This document shows, in pieces, positions 9,580 to 12,282 of a DNA stretch of 12,282 bases. Source of the DNA: Actinomycetes bacterium (GTDB taxonomy: Bacteria > Actinomycetota > Actinomycetes > Streptosporangiales > Streptosporangiaceae); contig JAOPYP010000718.1 in assembly GCA_025964635.1 (NCBI GenBank), forward strand, positions 1 to 12,282, written 5' to 3'. The notes under the pieces are model-generated. The model made no database searches. It was not told the origin of the DNA and saw only the letters and a list, made by a program, of their open reading frames with translations. The translations under genes and the position numbers were made by a program. How positions within the stretch are numbered: position 1 is the stretch's first letter; the number at the start of each line of letters is the position of its first letter.

Positions 9580-12282
9580 GTGCCAGCCATCATCGACAGT
9601 GTCCTGCGCGCGGGTGAGGGCAAGACCCTGCGCAAGCTCAAGCGGATCGCTGAACAGGTCAACTCGATCGAAGACGACTTCGCCGCGCTGAGCGACGCCG
9701 AACTGCGCGGGATGACCGACGAGTTCCGGCAACGGCTGGAGGATGGGGAGACCCTCGACGACCTGCTGCCGGAGGCGTTCGCGACGGTCCGCGAGGCAGC
9801 CCGCCGCACGCTGGGCCAGCGGCACTTCGACGTGCAGCTGATGGGCGGGGCGGCGCTGCACATGGGCAACATCGCCGAGATGAGGACCGGTGAGGGCAAG
9901 ACCCTGACCTCGGTGCTGCCTGCCTACCTGAACGCGCTGAGCGGCCAGGGCGTGCACGTCGTCACGGTCAACGACTACCTGGCCAAGCGTGACTCGGAGT
10001 GGATGGGCCGGGTGCACCGCTTCCTGGGCCTCGAGGTCGGCGTGATCCTCTCCCAGCAGCCGCCCGAGGAGCGCAGCAAGCAGTACGAGGCCGACATCAC
10101 GTACGGCACCAACAACGAGTACGGCTTCGACTACCTGCGCGACAACATGGCCTGGGGCCTGGAGGAGTGCGTCCAGCGGGGGCACCACTACGCGATCGTG
10201 GACGAGGTCGACTCGATCCTGGTCGACGAGGCGCGGACCCCGCTCATCATCAGCGGGCCGGCTGAGCAGAGCGCCCGCTGGTACACCGAGTTCGCCAAGA
10301 TCGTCCCCCGGCTCCGCCGCGGTGAGGACGGCGAGGGGGACTATGAGGTCGACGAGAAGAAGAAGACGGTCGGCATCCTCGAGTCGGGGGTGGAAAAGGT
10401 CGAGGACTACCTCGGTATCGACAACCTCTACGACCCGGTCAACACGCCCCTGGTCAGCTTCCTGAACAACGCGATCAAGGCCAAGGAGCTGTACAAGAAG
10501 GACAAGGACTACGTCGTGGTCAACGGCGAGGTCCTGATCGTGGACGAGTTCACCGGCCGGATGCTGCACGGCCGCCGCTATAACGAGGGCATGCACCAGG
10601 CCATCGAGGCCAAGGAAGGCGTGCAGATCCAGAACGAGAACCAGACCCTCGCCACGATCACGCTGCAGAACTACTTCCGGCTCTACGACAAGCTGGCCGG
10701 GATGACCGGCACGGCCATGACCGAGGCGAACGAGTTCGCCCAGATCTACAAGCTCGGCGTGGTGCCCATCCCGACGAACAAGCCGATGATCCGGCTGGAC
10801 TCGGCCGACGTGGTCTACCAGACGGTGCAGGCCAAGTTCGAGGCGGTCGTCACCGACATCGCCGAGCGGCACGCCAACGGCCAGCCGGTGCTGGTCGGCA
10901 CGACCAGCGTGGAGAAGTCCGAGGTCCTGTCCCGGATGCTCAAGCGCCATGGCGTCCCGCACGAGGTGCTGAACGCCAAGTACCACGAGCGTGAGGCCAC
11001 GATCATCGCCCAGGCCGGGCGCAAGGGCGGGGTCACCGTGGCGACCAACATGGCCGGCCGCGGCACCGACATCATGCTGGGCGGCAACCCGGACTTCATC
11101 GCGGACATCGAGCTGCACCAGCGCGGCCTGTCTCCGGTGGACACGCCGGAGGACTATGAGGCGGCGTGGGCCGAGGCGGTGGACAAGGCCAAGGCCGCGG
11201 TGGCCGAGGAGCACGCGGAGGTCGTCGCGGTCGGCGGCCTGTACGTGCTGGGCACCGAGCGGCACGAGTCGCGCCGCATCGACAACCAGCTGCGCGGCCG
11301 GTCGGGCCGCCAGGGCGACCCGGGTGAGTCCCGGTTCTACCTGTCCCTCGAAGACGACCTGATGCGCATGTTCAACGCGGACAAGGTCGCGCACTTCATG
11401 GAGTGGCTCAAGACGCCGCCGGACGTGCCGATCGAGTCCAAGGCCGTGAGCCGGTCGATCCGGTCCGCGCAGACCCAGGTCGAGCAGCAGAACTTCGAGA
11501 TACGCAAGGACGTGCTCAAGTACGACGACGTCCTGAACCGGCAGCGCAAAGTGGTCTACGCCGAGCGCCGCCGGGTACTCGAAGGGGCGGACCTGCACGA
11601 GCAGATCCGGCAGATGATCGACGAGGTCATCGACGGCTACGTCGCCGGGGCGACCAGTGAAGGGTTTGCTGAGGAGTGGGACCTCGACAAGCTGTGGACC
11701 GCGCTCCAGGCGCTCTACCACTCCAAGCTCACCGTGCCGGAAGCCGTGGAGGAAGCCGGCGGTGAGCAGGGCATGTCCGCCGAGTCCCTCACCGAGGTCA
11801 TCCGGGCCAACGCCCAGGAGAGCTACGACCAGCGCGAAGAGGAACTGACCCCGGATGTCGTGCGGGAGCTCGAGCGCCGGGTGGTCCTCGCGGTGCTGGA
11901 CCGCAAGTGGCGCGAGCACCTCTACGAGATGGACTACCTGCGCGAGGGCATCGGGCTGCGCGCCTGGGCCCAGCGTGACCCGCTGGTGGAGTACCAGCGC
12001 GAGGGCTTCGACATGTTCAACGCCATGATGGAGGGCATCAAGGAGGAGTCGGTCGGCAACCTGTTCAATCTTCAGGTCGAGGTGCAGGAGAACCCGATCG
12101 TCGAGGAGGCGAACGGGACCGCGCCGGGCGCGGCCCCCAGCACGCCCGCCCTGGGCGGCGCCCCGGCGGTCCAGCCCGCGAACGGCACCGGAACCGCAGG
12201 CGGCGCGGCCCAGAAGAACCAGCCGCAACGGAACCGCGCTGGCGGCCGGTCCCGTCCCGCGGCGCGCGGCGGCAACGGGCGG
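9580..12282 (+). CDS. secA: Preprotein translocase ATPase SecA (3' end outside window)
   Basis: SecA is the cytoplasmic motor that drives unfolded preproteins through SecYEG. The 901 visible codons are in frame with no stop up to the window edge. Landmarks: N-terminal KLKRIAEQVNSIE, Walker A MRTGEGKT (101-108), VTVNDYLAKRDSEWMG, GTNNEYGFDYLRDNMA, Walker B DEVDSILVDEARTP (208-221), the LAGMTGTAMTEANEF block, GTTSVEKS (440-447), MAGRGTD (491-497), the arginine-finger motif QLRGRSGRQGDPGESRF (570-586) and the helical scaffold LDRKWREHL (773-781). It matches the essential housekeeping SecA1 of actinobacteria. The tail from about residue 845 is a flexible Ala/Gly/Pro/Asn/Arg-rich linker. A C-terminal zinc-binding CxC motif is not seen and may lie beyond the edge or be absent. 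The GTG start fits the family N-terminus. Confidence 0.97.
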   Translation, partial: MPAIIDSVLRAGEGKTLRKLKRIAEQVNSIEDDFAALSDAELRGMTDEFRQRLEDGETLDDLLPEAFATVREAARRTLGQRHFDVQLMGGAALHMGNIAEMRTGEGKTLTSVLPAYLNALSGQGVHVVTVNDYLAKRDSEWMGRVHRFLGLEVGVILSQQPPEERSKQYEADITYGTNNEYGFDYLRDNMAWGLEECVQRGHHYAIVDEVDSILVDEARTPLIISGPAEQSARWYTEFAKIVPRLRRGEDGEGDYEVDEKKKTVGILESGVEKVEDYLGIDNLYDPVNTPLVSFLNNAIKAKELYKKDKDYVVVNGEVLIVDEFTGRMLHGRRYNEGMHQAIEAKEGVQIQNENQTLATITLQNYFRLYDKLAGMTGTAMTEANEFAQIYKLGVVPIPTNKPMIRLDSADVVYQTVQAKFEAVVTDIAERHANGQPVLVGTTSVEKSEVLSRMLKRHGVPHEVLNAKYHEREATIIAQAGRKGGVTVATNMAGRGTDIMLGGNPDFIADIELHQRGLSPVDTPEDYEAAWAEAVDKAKAAVAEEHAEVVAVGGLYVLGTERHESRRIDNQLRGRSGRQGDPGESRFYLSLEDDLMRMFNADKVAHFMEWLKTPPDVPIESKAVSRSIRSAQTQVEQQNFEIRKDVLKYDDVLNRQRKVVYAERRRVLEGADLHEQIRQMIDEVIDGYVAGATSEGFAEEWDLDKLWTALQALYHSKLTVPEAVEEAGGEQGMSAESLTEVIRANAQESYDQREEELTPDVVRELERRVVLAVLDRKWREHLYEMDYLREGIGLRAWAQRDPLVEYQREGFDMFNAMMEGIKEESVGNLFNLQVEVQENPIVEEANGTAPGAAPSTPALGGAPAVQPANGTGTAGGAAQKNQPQRNRAGGRSRPAARGGNGR

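Noticed and set aside
8896..12228. Very long minus-strand open frame (1110 codons) opposite secA
   Set aside because: It is the mirror of secA codons in GC-rich DNA, with Leu/Val/His/Arg/Asp-rich composition and no domain. secA on the plus strand is unmistakable.
1..12282. tRNA or rRNA genes, CRISPR array, insertion sequences or phage attachment sites
   Set aside because: I found no cloverleaf with a CCA-type end, no regularly spaced repeat-spacer series, no transposase and no terminal inverted repeats with target duplications. The absence is judged by eye.

Overview
The window is very GC-rich, has tightly packed genes with GTG/ATG starts, and carries lpqB, long-form hpf and secA in one neighbourhood. 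That combination points to a filamentous actinomycete (Actinomycetota; Streptomyces/Streptosporangiales-like). No species can be named from the sequence alone.

Layout from left to right. (1) The C-terminal part of the lipoprotein LpqB (1-852). (2) A 443-bp gap that is not empty. It holds a good vegetative-type promoter (956-984), and its predicted start point (991) is the first base of a 15-bp long-range helix that closes a roughly 270-nt multi-branched RNA (991-1263) just upstream of hpf. By position this is best read as a raiA-type structured RNA. (3) The ribosome hibernation factor hpf (1296-2084). (4) A 351-bp gap with a 19/20-bp tandem repeat, then an orphan NarL/FixJ-type response regulator (2436-3185). 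(5) A four-part, translationally coupled cassette: a PadR repressor (3294-3875), a 14-codon mini-ORF stitched in by two ATGA overlaps (3872-3916), an ABC ATPase (3913-4635) and an FtsX/MacB-type permease (4632-7193). An AT-rich promoter/operator island lies in front of padR. (6) Two minus-strand genes: a YcaQ/AlkZ-like DNA glycosylase of the winged-helix HTH_42 family (7218-8531), which converges on the permease with only 24 bp between them, and a 91-aa two-helix membrane protein with an HG-P-W motif (8670-8945). (7) A 634-bp divergent regulatory region with repeats, dyads and an ECF-sigma-like promoter. (8) secA (9580 to the window end), in frame throughout and still open at the right edge.

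How the parts fit. lpqB, hpf and secA are core housekeeping and envelope genes. The regulator, the PadR-ABC cassette and the glycosylase lie between hpf and secA, so this is where the neighbourhood varies. The PadR-ABC cassette is a self-contained inducible export or membrane-remodelling module. The most interesting non-coding elements are the structured RNA before hpf and the repeat-rich leader of secA.
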